Source: Cyanobacteriota bacterium (GTDB lineage Bacteria; Cyanobacteriota; Vampirovibrionia; Vampirovibrionales; Vampirovibrionaceae). From it: a DNA stretch of 64,000 bases. The position numbers and the translations under genes were made by a program. The first letter of the stretch is position 1; the number at the start of each line of letters is the position of its first letter. The stretch covers positions 91,297-155,296 of the forward strand of contig JAIEMW010000005.1 in assembly GCA_019751815.1 (NCBI GenBank), in the 5' to 3' direction. The notes below the pieces were generated by a model. The model had not been told where the DNA came from. It saw nothing but the letters and a program-made list of their open reading frames with translations, and did not search any database. Below are positions 25,364-34,880 of this stretch, piece by piece.

Positions 25364-25628
25364 AGCGGAACTAAGAAATTATCTGCTCAATACCAGTATC
25401 AAGGATTTATTGATGGAACCGAAAGTGCTTCAAGCGGGGGAACTGAATTTTTTAATTTCAACACTGCTTTTGTCTGTATTTGAAAGCACTCCCTGCTATC
25501 AGAAAGCCAATGAAATATTAGGTGTCCTCAGCGCCGTAACGCTTGAATTTTACCGCCGCCAAGTAGCAGGTTATGAAGATCAAAAAATTCAAGAAAACGG
25601 TGATATAGAGTTACTTAATCAATCTTGA
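25350..25628 (+). CDS. DUF6899-like protein
   Basis: The protein has 92 residues. MPYIK at the start, GELNFLIST in the middle, and the ending GVLSAVTLEFYRR-x-V-x-x-YED-x-K-x-x-ENGD fit a small family (DUF6899) common in phages. Function is unknown. It overlaps the previous gene by 14 nt, is the last plus-strand gene before the inverted toxin-antitoxin block, and overlaps the minus-strand membrane gene at its end. Confidence 0.72.
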   Translation: MPYIKAELRNYLLNTSIKDLLMEPKVLQAGELNFLISTLLLSVFESTPCYQKANEILGVLSAVTLEFYRRQVAGYEDQKIQENGDIELLNQS

Positions 25629-25968
25629 TACCAATTTTTTGAAGAAACAACACCATCAGATAATAAGCTAAAACGGTGGCAATGCTGGAAATTATCAAAG
25701 AAAGATAAAAAGGGGTCCCTCTTTTCAGCAGTATCGGCAGCGTTAAAAATAAAGTCAATGAGGGGATAACCAGCCAAAAGATACTCATAGACAGGTTAGT
25801 AACTGTTTGAATGCTTTTTGTTTCTACATATAGCCAGATCATTGCCAATATTGAGATTAATGGCAAGGAGGCCAAGACGCCTCCCCAGAAAGTAGAACGT
25901 TTCGATAATTCAGAAATCAAAGCGATGAGAATGGCTGAAATAACGATTTTTAAAGCAGCTAAAGTCAT
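25615..25968 (-). CDS. DUF3147-like small membrane protein
   Basis: The protein has 117 residues and four predicted membrane helices (about 4..20, 29..47, 62..82, 88..110). The stretch ISELSKRSTFWGGVLASLPLIS is typical of the DUF3147 group. It lies on the minus strand downstream of a toxin gene, 18 bp away, so it may share that transcript. Its role is unknown. The convergent 14-nt overlap with the DUF6899 gene marks the end of the inverted block. Confidence 0.75.
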   Translation of the reverse strand: MTLAALKIVISAILIALISELSKRSTFWGGVLASLPLISILAMIWLYVETKSIQTVTNLSMSIFWLVIPSLTLFLTLPILLKRGTPFYLSLIISSIATVLAYYLMVLFLQKIGIKID

Positions 25969-25986
25969 TTTTCTATTCTACAGGAT

Positions 25987-26298
25987 TCAAAAGTTCTTGA
26001 TAACTTTCAACGAGTCTTTTTTCGCCACAATGCGTAGAATATAAACAGTATTGTCTGGCAAAATCTGATAAAAGGTCCGGTAGGATTGGGAGGCGGCATT
26101 GATTCGCAACCGGTAGATGTCGAGACTTACGCCCTGCAACTTCTTAATCGTTTTACCTCTGGGATAAGGGTTAGCGACCAGTTCTTTATCAATCTTTTTG
26201 ATGACAAAAACCTGATCGCTTTTCGGCAAAGATTCTAAATCTGATTCTGCACGTTGATCAAATTGAACGTTAAACGCCAAACCGCTTTTTGACCTCAT
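25987..26298 (-). CDS. RelE/ParE-family toxin
   Basis: The 103-residue protein has the RelE fold signature: FNVQFDQRAESDLESLP, then LKKLQG-type segment KKLQGVSLDIYRLRI and the ending TVYILRIVAKKD. Proteins of this family cleave mRNA in the ribosome or poison gyrase. The start at 26298 lies in a 29-nt overlap with the antitoxin gene, so translation is coupled. A longer frame upstream is not needed. Confidence 0.85.
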   Translation of the reverse strand: MRSKSGLAFNVQFDQRAESDLESLPKSDQVFVIKKIDKELVANPYPRGKTIKKLQGVSLDIYRLRINAASQSYRTFYQILPDNTVYILRIVAKKDSLKVIKNF

Positions 26299-26509
26299 CC
26301 AAACTGGGACCGGGTTGATGATTTTTGGCAGCCTCTTCAACCTTGGCATTCTTAGCTAGAATGTAATCCTCTAAATCGTCCCCGTCAAGCTTCTGGATGA
26401 GCAGATACGGCTTTCCATTTTTGGTCAGGACCACTTCCTCCCCCTCCTCAATGAGGCGGGTGATATTGCTGAAATTCTGGCTGGCTTCACGCATATTGGC
26501 AAACTTCAT
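26270..26509 (-). CDS. Phd/YefM-family antitoxin
   Basis: The protein has 79 residues. The N-terminal DNA-binding domain reads MKFANMREASQNFSNI and GEEVVLTKNGKPYLLI; the C-terminal tail should wrap the toxin. The start at 26509 follows GGAGG. In the 71 bp before the next gene, which diverges, Phd-type autoregulation of the pair is expected. A toxin-antitoxin pair inside the late region can stabilise the lysogen or block other phages. Confidence 0.87.
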   Translation of the reverse strand: MKFANMREASQNFSNITRLIEEGEEVVLTKNGKPYLLIQKLDGDDLEDYILAKNAKVEEAAKNHQPGPSLDEVKKRFGV

Positions 26510-26580
26510 GGATGGACCCTCCATTGTGGCAGTATTCACTGCATGTATTGTAGCAACATTTGTAGGAACATTCAACCCCC

Positions 26581-29500
26581 ATGCCCAAACCCTTCTCAGA
26601 TATCTATAACAGCGATAAATTTAAAAGCCTGAGCCCGGATGATCAGGATTTCGTTATCCGGGACTATTACGATACGGTCGTTGCCCCACAAGTCAAAAGC
26701 AAGAACCTTTCTAAACAGGATGCCGATTTTGTCCGGAATGACTACTTCGGAAAATATAAACCCCTAACTGCTCAACCAATAGCTCAACCGGTCGCGCAGC
26801 CAAGCAGCCCTGATGTTGGTTCGATGACTTCAGGCTTTTTTAAAGGTTTAGGGAGAGGGGCGACGGCGGAAGGATACAACCCTGAACTCAGTGAGGCCGA
26901 ACAGATACCGGCGGCTGTTGGGGATTTTGTGGGAACCGGTGCAGTCAATCTATTACCCTATTTAGCGGGGCCTGGAGCAGGTTTAGTTGTCAATACCGGT
27001 TATGCCGGATTACGGGAGACAAACCGGGAACTGAACCAGGGGAAACGACTAGATCAATTAAACCCGGTTGCTATTGGCGGCCAAGCAGCCCTGGGGGCCT
27101 TAACCTCTAAACTCCCTCCTGCCGTTGGAAGGGGATTGATCAGCCGAGTCCTGACAGGAGGAGGAATAGGAGCAGCAACGGGTGTCTCGGGTCGAGCCAT
27201 TGAACAGTGGGCCGATACCGGCAAGGTGGATTTTACCGATCCCAGTATGGGGCAAGCCGCTCTGTTTGGAGCCGGGATTGGCGGTGGGGTAGGGGCTGTC
27301 AGCAGGCCCAGAGTGCCGAGAGGAACGCCCCCAATCGAAGAAACGCCTGTGGGTCTGAAACCCTTGAGAGCGGTTGAGCCGCCTCAAGTGGAAACCAATG
27401 TGACCGGTCGAATCCTGACACCCCAGGAAGTCCAGGCACTTAACAATCAACCGACTCAATCCCAATTACCCCTTAACCAGGCTTCACAAAACCAACTACC
27501 TCCCATGCAAGCAGGGGATGTGTTCCAGGTCCCCTTGAGAGAAATTCAAACCAACACCCAACGCTTCCAACGCCGGGCAGCTCCCTTCAATGAGGACCAC
27601 GTGAACCGGATTGTTTCTGAATTTGATCCGGCCAAGATGGATCCTTTGACGGTTTGGAAGGATCCAGAAACCGGAGAAACCCTGCTTTTGTCCGGTCACC
27701 ACCGGCGGGAAGCCTTGAACCGATTAGGTCAGGAAACCGCACCTGTCAAGTATTATGAAGGCAATCTGGAGCAGGCTCGGGACTTTGCCACGGCGTCCAA
27801 TGCCTTGCAACGGCCCTATAGCGATCTGGAAATGGCAAAGATTCTGGCCGATGATGTAGCAGCCGGAAAACCCCTTCAAGAAGTTGCCAAGCAATTGAAC
27901 CTGAAACCTCATCAAGCCCGAGATATTTCCGCACTCAATAACCTTCGGGGAGATTGGTTGACTCATTATGACCGGCCCGAAGTCAAACCCTATACCTTGA
28001 CCATTGCCAAAGCTGTTAATAAATATGGCTTATCGGATCAGGAACAACAGCAACTTTTTCAATTTCTCTTCAATGGGGACAATGCTGCCACTGTTACCCC
28101 CAGTAAATTAAACCAACTCGTTGAATTTACCCAAAATTATAAAAAGACTCTTGGCAATACAGAGGGGGAAGTGCCTGGACAGGCCAGCTTATTTGATACC
28201 CAGGTATTTCAGCAGACCACCGGGAATGCGCTTCAGAATTTAATGGCCCAATCGGAGAGTTTGAATAAGCAACTGAAAGCCATTGCCAGTCTTCAACGGC
28301 AACTGGACAAAGTACAGAAAAGTGAACTGATTCAACCTCGTTCTGCCAATATCTTGAGAACCGACTTGGCTCAGGCCCAAGCGAAGCTGGAACAGCAGCT
28401 CAAGGATATTGGATTTGAATTCCAGAAGCAGAACCAGACCCAAGGACTGGCTGGAGAACTGAAACAAACACCGATCAAGCAACCTGAGCCATTCAATCAA
28501 TCTGAGATAATGCAACCAACCCAACCGACTGAATTGGTGGGTGAGCTTCAGCAAACGGATATTCAACAACCTCCCATCAGTGAGCCGGTTCCCATTCGCA
28601 ACTTAAAAGCCAGCGAGCAACAGGCCCAACAAGCCAAGGCCATCCGGAAGCAACGGCAAAAGGCAGAGCAAGCCGGGCATATGCTCAATCCCTTATCGGC
28701 CCGGTTAAAGCTCCGTTCTCCCTTTGAACCGGTGGAATCCCAAGCCTTTAATCCAGAGGCTGCCGGAATTAAGGATCCCCTGGGAAGCACCCGGCAAAAG
28801 CCTGGATTTTTGGAAAGAACCAAAGAAGGACTCAAGGACAAATTCATCTACATGCATGCCGTGAAAAATAAGGCATGGAAAATCGGGATGAAAATCGTCA
28901 AGGGAGAACAGTTTATTGCGGAAACCGACCGTACCCGTTCCCGGCTGTATAGCGGCTACGTTCAGGCAGAAGGCAAGATTAAAAACGCCTTTGAGCATTT
29001 AGAAGACACCCCCGGCTATACGGCGAAGGAAAAGCTGGATGATACGGGCCGGTATCTTTTGTTATCCGATTATGTCCGACGGGGGCGTGAAGGTTTGGAA
29101 CTGCCGGAAGGGATGACCCTGGCAGAGACCGAGCAAGGACTGAAGGCCCTAACCGAGCATGTCCGGAAAAACCCGGATGTGCGTAAAGCCGTGGTCCATG
29201 TGCGTCAATTACTGAATGAAGTTGGGGATGAGCTGGTGAAAGCCGGGATTCTGGAAACCCGCCGCAAGCAATATTTTCCCCATCAGGTGCTGGAATACTT
29301 GCAAGAAACCTATGGCCTGCCAGTCCATGTGAAATACCCGAAGCGGGGCTATACCCTGAAAGCCGAAGGGTCCACCAAGGCCATTGAAACCGATCTGTTA
29401 AAGGCCTTGGAAGGTCACCTCAAAGCCATCTCCAGGCATAACACCATAGAGGATTTTTTGAATCGAACCCTGAGAGAGTATGCCGTTCCGAATTGGAAAA

Positions 29501-31536
29501 AGGGACAAAAGCTCCCCGAAGGGTTTGTGGAGTTTCAACCCAGAACCGCCCGGCGCTACTTTGAAGCCTATGCTATTCCCGAACAGGCCGTGATGAATGC
29601 CACCATGGAAACCCTGATGCGGGAAGCCTCGATGGATAATCAAAGTCCCAAGGTCTCTGTTGCCCTGGATAAGGTCCGCAAGGTGTTGGCTGTGGGCAAG
29701 GAGCCTCCCAGCTATGCGGTTCCGGAAGAGGTCGCCCGGTATCTACAAGAACTCTATAACCCCAAAAGTCTGGAAGGGAATAATGATCTGTTAACTCGGA
29801 TTACCCGCTCTTGGAAAGGTTTTGTTACAGGGAACCCGATTAATATTCTGGGGTTAACAGCCTATAACATCAAAAACGCGATTGGGGATTTAGATGTGGC
29901 TTGGCGGGATGATCCGGGAATTCGAAAGTACATTGGACGTGCCAGGCGAGAAATTATTGCGGCCCGTAAAGGAGACCCGACTCAGGAGTTTTTAACCGCT
30001 GAAGAGTGGGGAACGATTGGGGCCGGATATTATAAAAGCGAGTTTGGCTTTGAAGGGGATTTTCATTTTCAGCGCCGCTTTGGGGAAAAATCCTTGGTCG
30101 ATAAAATTCCTGGATCCAAGCTTCTGGCAAAAGCAACAGAACAGCCAAGAAAACTGGGGAACTGGTATAAGAATACGGCCATTAATCTTCAGAACGAACG
30201 GGAAGATATTTTACGCTATGCCAAGTTTCTGAAGGATATGGACAAAGGGTTGGCTCCCTGGCAAGCCCACATTGAAAATGGCAAAACCTTTATCAATTAC
30301 AATCACCTGACCGATTTTGAAAAGCGGGTTTTTCGAGATGCCTTGCTCCCCTTCTATACCTTCTATAAATATAACCTGATGAATTGGACAGGAGCCTTGA
30401 CCGGACAGAAAGGAACCGGTGTCTTCAAACGGTCGCTGGTATCTGCCGCCGCTATTCCGTTGGGGGCTTCTATATGGAATAACCTGTATTACAAGGATGT
30501 TGAAAAGGAGATCCAGGAAAACAAGGGAGAACGTTATATAGCGGAAATTCCCCATATCATCACACCCTTTAAGGATTCTCGTGGCAACCACTATATCCTC
30601 ACCCTTCCAACCGCCTCCTCCCAAGCCTTGCAGTTTTATGGGCTATCCCGCTTACCCCAGCGATTCGTTAATGCCCTGAGCACAGGCAATCTCACGGATG
30701 AATTGAAGGGACAGATCAGTGACATTTTTGCCCGCTCCGGTGGGAAGGGAAGTTTACCCCTCCCTGCACCGGTTGTCGAGACGGCAGAACTGACCAATCC
30801 CTTTATCAAGGAAATCGGAGAACAAACCTTCAACCGGGATCTCTACCTGGATCGTCCGATTCGTCGGGAAGGGGATGAAGTTCCCGAATCAGAGAAACAA
30901 CTGGCAACGTTGGCCCATCTTGGAAAAACTGTCTTTCCACCAGGTTTTGGTCCCAAGATTCAAAATGTCCTCAGTCCCCATAAGGATACCAGTCAGAAGC
31001 TGTTAGATTTGGCAACCGGGAGCATGAAGACACCGGACGTCTTTTCCTGGTCCGACTTGAAAGAAGAGGAAGAGGCATTCAAAGCGGAGAATATCAAGTT
31101 AAAGACACCTGCCTTGAATCAGCTCAAAGAACAAATTAAGCAGGCTCGGTTTGATGAAGCCAATGACCTGATCTTTAACACTCAGTTTGATGAAGAGGGC
31201 CGGGTCAGTCCACAAGGAAAAAGGTACGGTCAACTGCTAAAACCCTCTCAACGGATTCGAGTGAAGACCATGTTGGAATCTTCCAAGCAGGGGAATGGAT
31301 TGTCCTACAAGGGTCTTTTGAAAGACCTGAAGGAGCTGGATGATGCCTATCAGAGTAATATTACGCTAGAGCAAAAAGCCGCACTGGATGAAATTAAACA
31401 AGGCATGCTGGATGACTTGGATCGCCTGAAAAATAACCGCTCTAATCGACTGCAATATGCCGTACTCACGGTGCTGATGTCAGACGACTACAAAGAACAA
31501 AACACCATCTTTAAAGAATTAACCAAAGACGAATAA
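26581..31536 (+). CDS. Giant virion protein with internal ParB-like domain
   Basis: The protein has 1651 residues. The N-terminus is acidic and helical. About 105..240 is Gly/Ala-rich and membrane-like. About 313..460 is a ParB/sulfiredoxin-type domain: VPLREIQTNTQRFQRR, LTVWKDPETGETLLLSGHHRREAL (GHHRR takes the place of GNHR) and the helices of the ParB N-domain. About 520..720 is Gln-rich coiled coil. The rest is mixed helical with many basic residues. Size and place fit an internal core or ejection protein such as the largest T7 core protein; it may also protect or process DNA on entry, as DarB-like proteins do. Confidence 0.8.
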   Translation: MPKPFSDIYNSDKFKSLSPDDQDFVIRDYYDTVVAPQVKSKNLSKQDADFVRNDYFGKYKPLTAQPIAQPVAQPSSPDVGSMTSGFFKGLGRGATAEGYNPELSEAEQIPAAVGDFVGTGAVNLLPYLAGPGAGLVVNTGYAGLRETNRELNQGKRLDQLNPVAIGGQAALGALTSKLPPAVGRGLISRVLTGGGIGAATGVSGRAIEQWADTGKVDFTDPSMGQAALFGAGIGGGVGAVSRPRVPRGTPPIEETPVGLKPLRAVEPPQVETNVTGRILTPQEVQALNNQPTQSQLPLNQASQNQLPPMQAGDVFQVPLREIQTNTQRFQRRAAPFNEDHVNRIVSEFDPAKMDPLTVWKDPETGETLLLSGHHRREALNRLGQETAPVKYYEGNLEQARDFATASNALQRPYSDLEMAKILADDVAAGKPLQEVAKQLNLKPHQARDISALNNLRGDWLTHYDRPEVKPYTLTIAKAVNKYGLSDQEQQQLFQFLFNGDNAATVTPSKLNQLVEFTQNYKKTLGNTEGEVPGQASLFDTQVFQQTTGNALQNLMAQSESLNKQLKAIASLQRQLDKVQKSELIQPRSANILRTDLAQAQAKLEQQLKDIGFEFQKQNQTQGLAGELKQTPIKQPEPFNQSEIMQPTQPTELVGELQQTDIQQPPISEPVPIRNLKASEQQAQQAKAIRKQRQKAEQAGHMLNPLSARLKLRSPFEPVESQAFNPEAAGIKDPLGSTRQKPGFLERTKEGLKDKFIYMHAVKNKAWKIGMKIVKGEQFIAETDRTRSRLYSGYVQAEGKIKNAFEHLEDTPGYTAKEKLDDTGRYLLLSDYVRRGREGLELPEGMTLAETEQGLKALTEHVRKNPDVRKAVVHVRQLLNEVGDELVKAGILETRRKQYFPHQVLEYLQETYGLPVHVKYPKRGYTLKAEGSTKAIETDLLKALEGHLKAISRHNTIEDFLNRTLREYAVPNWKKGQKLPEGFVEFQPRTARRYFEAYAIPEQAVMNATMETLMREASMDNQSPKVSVALDKVRKVLAVGKEPPSYAVPEEVARYLQELYNPKSLEGNNDLLTRITRSWKGFVTGNPINILGLTAYNIKNAIGDLDVAWRDDPGIRKYIGRARREIIAARKGDPTQEFLTAEEWGTIGAGYYKSEFGFEGDFHFQRRFGEKSLVDKIPGSKLLAKATEQPRKLGNWYKNTAINLQNEREDILRYAKFLKDMDKGLAPWQAHIENGKTFINYNHLTDFEKRVFRDALLPFYTFYKYNLMNWTGALTGQKGTGVFKRSLVSAAAIPLGASIWNNLYYKDVEKEIQENKGERYIAEIPHIITPFKDSRGNHYILTLPTASSQALQFYGLSRLPQRFVNALSTGNLTDELKGQISDIFARSGGKGSLPLPAPVVETAELTNPFIKEIGEQTFNRDLYLDRPIRREGDEVPESEKQLATLAHLGKTVFPPGFGPKIQNVLSPHKDTSQKLLDLATGSMKTPDVFSWSDLKEEEEAFKAENIKLKTPALNQLKEQIKQARFDEANDLIFNTQFDEEGRVSPQGKRYGQLLKPSQRIRVKTMLESSKQGNGLSYKGLLKDLKELDDAYQSNITLEQKAALDEIKQGMLDDLDRLKNNRSNRLQYAVLTVLMSDDYKEQNTIFKELTKDE

Positions 31537-31554
31537 CCCCAAGAGGTTAATACA

Positions 31555-32997
31555 ATGCCCATTAGCCGACGTACCACGTACACGGCCAATACCATTATTG
31601 ATGCCGATATCCACAACCTGGAACATGACGATTACGTAGCCGCCATTAACCAGAACACCACCGATATTGCGGGTTGCGTCAAACTCACCGGCGATCAAGT
31701 GATTGCTGGGAATAAGGGATTTTCCAGTATCCCCTATACGACTGGAGGAGACCCTTCCACAGATAATAGTCTATCCCGGAAAGCTTATGTTGATAGTAAA
31801 GCAGCTTTATTACAAGGTTTTTTGAAATGTGCACCACCCATTTACCTCACAGCAGGAACGTTTAGTGTTGCCAGTTTTAATGTCCGAAACATTGTCAACG
31901 ATGGTAATATTACCAAGCTCACCAGTACCACCGTGGATATTTCAACGGCGGGACTCAATGGCCGGGCACAATCGGCAAACCTGTCTGGGACGGTTGCCTA
32001 TACGTCTGGAACCAATACCGTAACCGGAACGGGAACCTCTTTCCTGGCTGACTTCAAAATAGGGGATGTCATCTTCATTGGTGGATCCAGCGCAGTGCGG
32101 ATTACCGCTGTTAGCAGCAATACCAGCCTGACCGTTGATTTTACCTGGGGAAGTTCGGCTTCAGCACAAACCTATACCCGAGGGGGACGGGCCGCCAATA
32201 TCTGGTACAACCTCTATGCCGTGACCGATGGGACCACCACTGGCCTGCTCCTATCCACCCGGAATGTGGCAGGCGGGGATACGCTGGTAGATCTGCCCTT
32301 TACACCATCCTCGGCTTTGACCGGAACGGTTGCCACCACCGTTGGCTCGGCCACGATTACTGGCATGGGAACAACGTTCCAGACAGATTATCAGGTGGGA
32401 GATACGATTCTGATAAATGGAGGGAACCAGCTCCAGATCGCCAGTATTACCAGTAATACCGTCATGACCGCAACAGCTAACGCCAGTGCAACGGTTAGTG
32501 CTGTTACCCATACTCGCATTCGGGCCAGGATTCGGCAAATTCCTTTTGCGGTGAGAAATGATGGTTCGGCTGCTTTTCTTCCTTTCTTTGTTACACCTGG
32601 ACAAGGATTCTGGGATATCTGGTACAAGGACTATGAATTTGGTGGTTACTACGTGACTTTAAGTGGTGGAACATCCACAGCCGGGTTCACCAGTCCAGGC
32701 GGTGGGGTGAATGTGAGTTGTAACGCAGTAATTCCACCTATCTCAAAATTAGGCTTTTTTCATTTCATCTTTGAAAACAATGCCGGGGGTGGGAGTTTTT
32801 TCCACTGGGTCAAAAATCCTGAGAGTAATACGACCATTGGCACCATTGTTGGATTAACGCCCCCTACAGGGCCGGGCACCCAATATAGCCAATATCCTCA
32901 TTCTGTTGATGCCAATCAGCAAATTGCCTATCGAGTGAGTTCTGGTGGAAGGTTTGGTATGGGTGTGTTGGGGTTTCGGGTTACCGAAGTGAATTAA
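31555..32997 (+). CDS. Tail fibre / tailspike protein 1
   Basis: The protein has 480 residues. The N-terminus (SRRTTYTANT-I-D-DIHNLEHDDYV) should bind the tail. It is followed by two copies of a ~45-residue beta module (G-T-V-x-x-T-x-G-x-T-x-x-T-G-x-G-T-x-F-x-x-D-F-x-x-G-D) and a C-terminal domain that differs from that of its twin. The next gene is a paralogue of identical length. The ribosome site AAGAGG is good. It is probably a receptor-binding protein. Confidence 0.78.
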   Translation: MPISRRTTYTANTIIDADIHNLEHDDYVAAINQNTTDIAGCVKLTGDQVIAGNKGFSSIPYTTGGDPSTDNSLSRKAYVDSKAALLQGFLKCAPPIYLTAGTFSVASFNVRNIVNDGNITKLTSTTVDISTAGLNGRAQSANLSGTVAYTSGTNTVTGTGTSFLADFKIGDVIFIGGSSAVRITAVSSNTSLTVDFTWGSSASAQTYTRGGRAANIWYNLYAVTDGTTTGLLLSTRNVAGGDTLVDLPFTPSSALTGTVATTVGSATITGMGTTFQTDYQVGDTILINGGNQLQIASITSNTVMTATANASATVSAVTHTRIRARIRQIPFAVRNDGSAAFLPFFVTPGQGFWDIWYKDYEFGGYYVTLSGGTSTAGFTSPGGGVNVSCNAVIPPISKLGFFHFIFENNAGGGSFFHWVKNPESNTTIGTIVGLTPPTGPGTQYSQYPHSVDANQQIAYRVSSGGRFGMGVLGFRVTEVN

Positions 32998-33023
32998 CGA
33001 TTTAAAACAAAGGGGAGTCTTGA

Positions 33024-34466
33024 ATGCCTATCTCAAGACGAACAACTTATACTGCCAACACAACAATCGATCCGGATATCCATAACCTCGAACACGATGA
33101 CTATGTTTCCGGGATTAATGCCAATGCTGTAGAGATTGCAAATTGTGTCAAACTCAGTGGCGATCAGGTGATTGCAGGCAACAAGGGATTTTCCAATGTC
33201 CCCTATACCACGGGAGGCGATCCCACAACAGATAACAGTTTAACAAGGAAAGCCTATACCGATGGTTTATTGAAAGGCTTTATCCACGCCGCTGCACCGG
33301 TGTATGTGTCTGCAACGACTATCAGCATGGCATATTTCAATGTCAGTAATTCACTGAATACTGGAAGCATCAAGAAAACCACAAGCACCACGGTTGATTT
33401 AAACACTGCTGGTCTCAATGGCATTGCGCAATCCAGCGCCACACTCACAGGCATGGTTTCCGTTACATCAGGTTCCGCCACCATTACCGGATCAGGGACC
33501 ACATTTTTGGCTGATTTTTTAGCGGGGGATATTCTTTATATTCCCAGTTTGGGAGCGACCTTTCGGATTATCGCCATTGCCTCGGATACCTCGATGACGG
33601 GTCACGTAAACTCGGGGAGCACTGCTTCTGGGTTAACCTACAAGCGTGGGGGGAGAACAACCGATACTTGGTATTATCTTTATGCGGTGACCGATGGCAC
33701 CACCACAGGGTTATTGGTTTCTAACCGAAATTTGGCCTTAAGCCAGACTCTGATTGACTTACCCTATACACCAATAAGTTCATTACCCGGAACAGTTGCC
33801 ACAACATCAGGCTCTAATCAAATTACCGGTGCAAGCACCACCTTTCTTACTGATTACAAGGTTGGGGATAACATCCTCATTGCTGGTGGGAACCAATTCA
33901 CCATTGCCAGTATTACCAACGATACCACCATGACGGCCACCACCAATGCAACGGTGACGGTATCAGGTAAAACCCATAGCCGGGTTAGATATCAAGTCCG
34001 GCAGTTTCCCTTTGTCCTGAGAATGGATAGTTCTGGTAATATTCTTCCCTTTCGTGTTGGAACTGGGTGGCCGTATCGTCCAAAGATCATTTATACGAAT
34101 GCCGCTTATGGAGGCAGTCCATACACGGTTCTGGCTGGCGGGTCCTCAACTTCCTGGTTCACCCTTGGCATGGGCGTTGTGGTTCCTCCTGTTAGTCGAT
34201 TAGTGGATCTCGGCTTTTATACAACTGTCAACGCCAACACAGGATCAACGGGAAATTCATTTGTCCGTGAAACAGGATCCGGTGCAGCGGGAAATCTGGC
34301 AGGGGTAGCCATGTATGTCAGCGCATCGGGTGAATATATTGTCGATGTGAATTCCATTGCAGATTTTCCTTGTAATGCCAGCGCACAAATAGACTATTAC
34401 GTTTATTACGGTGGGATGACCTTATGGATCTGGGTGAATGGCTTTACGATTACGGAGATTAACTAA
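33024..34466 (+). CDS. Tail fibre / tailspike protein 2 (paralogue of the preceding gene)
   Basis: The protein also has 480 residues. About the first 80 residues and the two beta modules match the preceding protein closely (NLEHDDYV; VKLSGDQVIAGNKGFSNVPYTTGGDP), whereas the C-terminal ~150 residues diverge. This is a tandem duplication with receptor-tip divergence, which may widen host range. It ends in an overlap with the next small gene. Confidence 0.78.
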   Translation: MPISRRTTYTANTTIDPDIHNLEHDDYVSGINANAVEIANCVKLSGDQVIAGNKGFSNVPYTTGGDPTTDNSLTRKAYTDGLLKGFIHAAAPVYVSATTISMAYFNVSNSLNTGSIKKTTSTTVDLNTAGLNGIAQSSATLTGMVSVTSGSATITGSGTTFLADFLAGDILYIPSLGATFRIIAIASDTSMTGHVNSGSTASGLTYKRGGRTTDTWYYLYAVTDGTTTGLLVSNRNLALSQTLIDLPYTPISSLPGTVATTSGSNQITGASTTFLTDYKVGDNILIAGGNQFTIASITNDTTMTATTNATVTVSGKTHSRVRYQVRQFPFVLRMDSSGNILPFRVGTGWPYRPKIIYTNAAYGGSPYTVLAGGSSTSWFTLGMGVVVPPVSRLVDLGFYTTVNANTGSTGNSFVRETGSGAAGNLAGVAMYVSASGEYIVDVNSIADFPCNASAQIDYYVYYGGMTLWIWVNGFTITEIN

Positions 34467-34846
34467 TGATGAGATTAATCCGACGAAAAGATAACCCGTT
34501 CGTCCTCAAAGCCTTTGGATATGTGGAGTCGGGTGGCCTGGGTTCGTTTGATCCCACTCTTTATGAGGAAGTTGAAGGGGAATTACCGTTGGGATGGGAA
34601 ATAGAGGAATTCGTTTCTCCAATGGACAAGGTAAAAGAAATATTTAATCGGGCCATTACTGAGAAGCCCTCCGTTGCAACACCAAAGGTTCAGAAAGAAT
34701 TATTAAAACTAGCGGGTACGGTTGAACGGGCTATTGGACTGGGATTGTATGCCGCTGCAAGAGAAGCCATTAACGAACCACTCCTCCATCCAGAGTTGGA
34801 ACCCTATCGTACTGAAATGCTAAAAGCCCTTCCATCAATAGTCTAA
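34466..34846 (+). CDS. Small tail-associated protein
   Basis: The protein has 126 residues and a MMRLIRRKDNPF start. It has acidic segments (YEEVEGELPLGWEIEEFV) and a helical C-terminus. It overlaps the fibre stop. The GW-rich centre and place behind two fibre genes would suit a fibre chaperone or assembly protein. I do not recognise its family, so the role is an inference from position. Confidence 0.55.
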   Translation: MMRLIRRKDNPFVLKAFGYVESGGLGSFDPTLYEEVEGELPLGWEIEEFVSPMDKVKEIFNRAITEKPSVATPKVQKELLKLAGTVERAIGLGLYAAAREAINEPLLHPELEPYRTEMLKALPSIV

Positions 34847-34880
34847 CAATTTATAACCAACTTAACCCATGGGAGATTCA

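Noticed and set aside
18081..25628. Tape-measure or tail-sheath genes (long-tailed phage)
   Set aside because: No gene of the expected type; adaptor, nozzle and giant internal protein fit a short tail.
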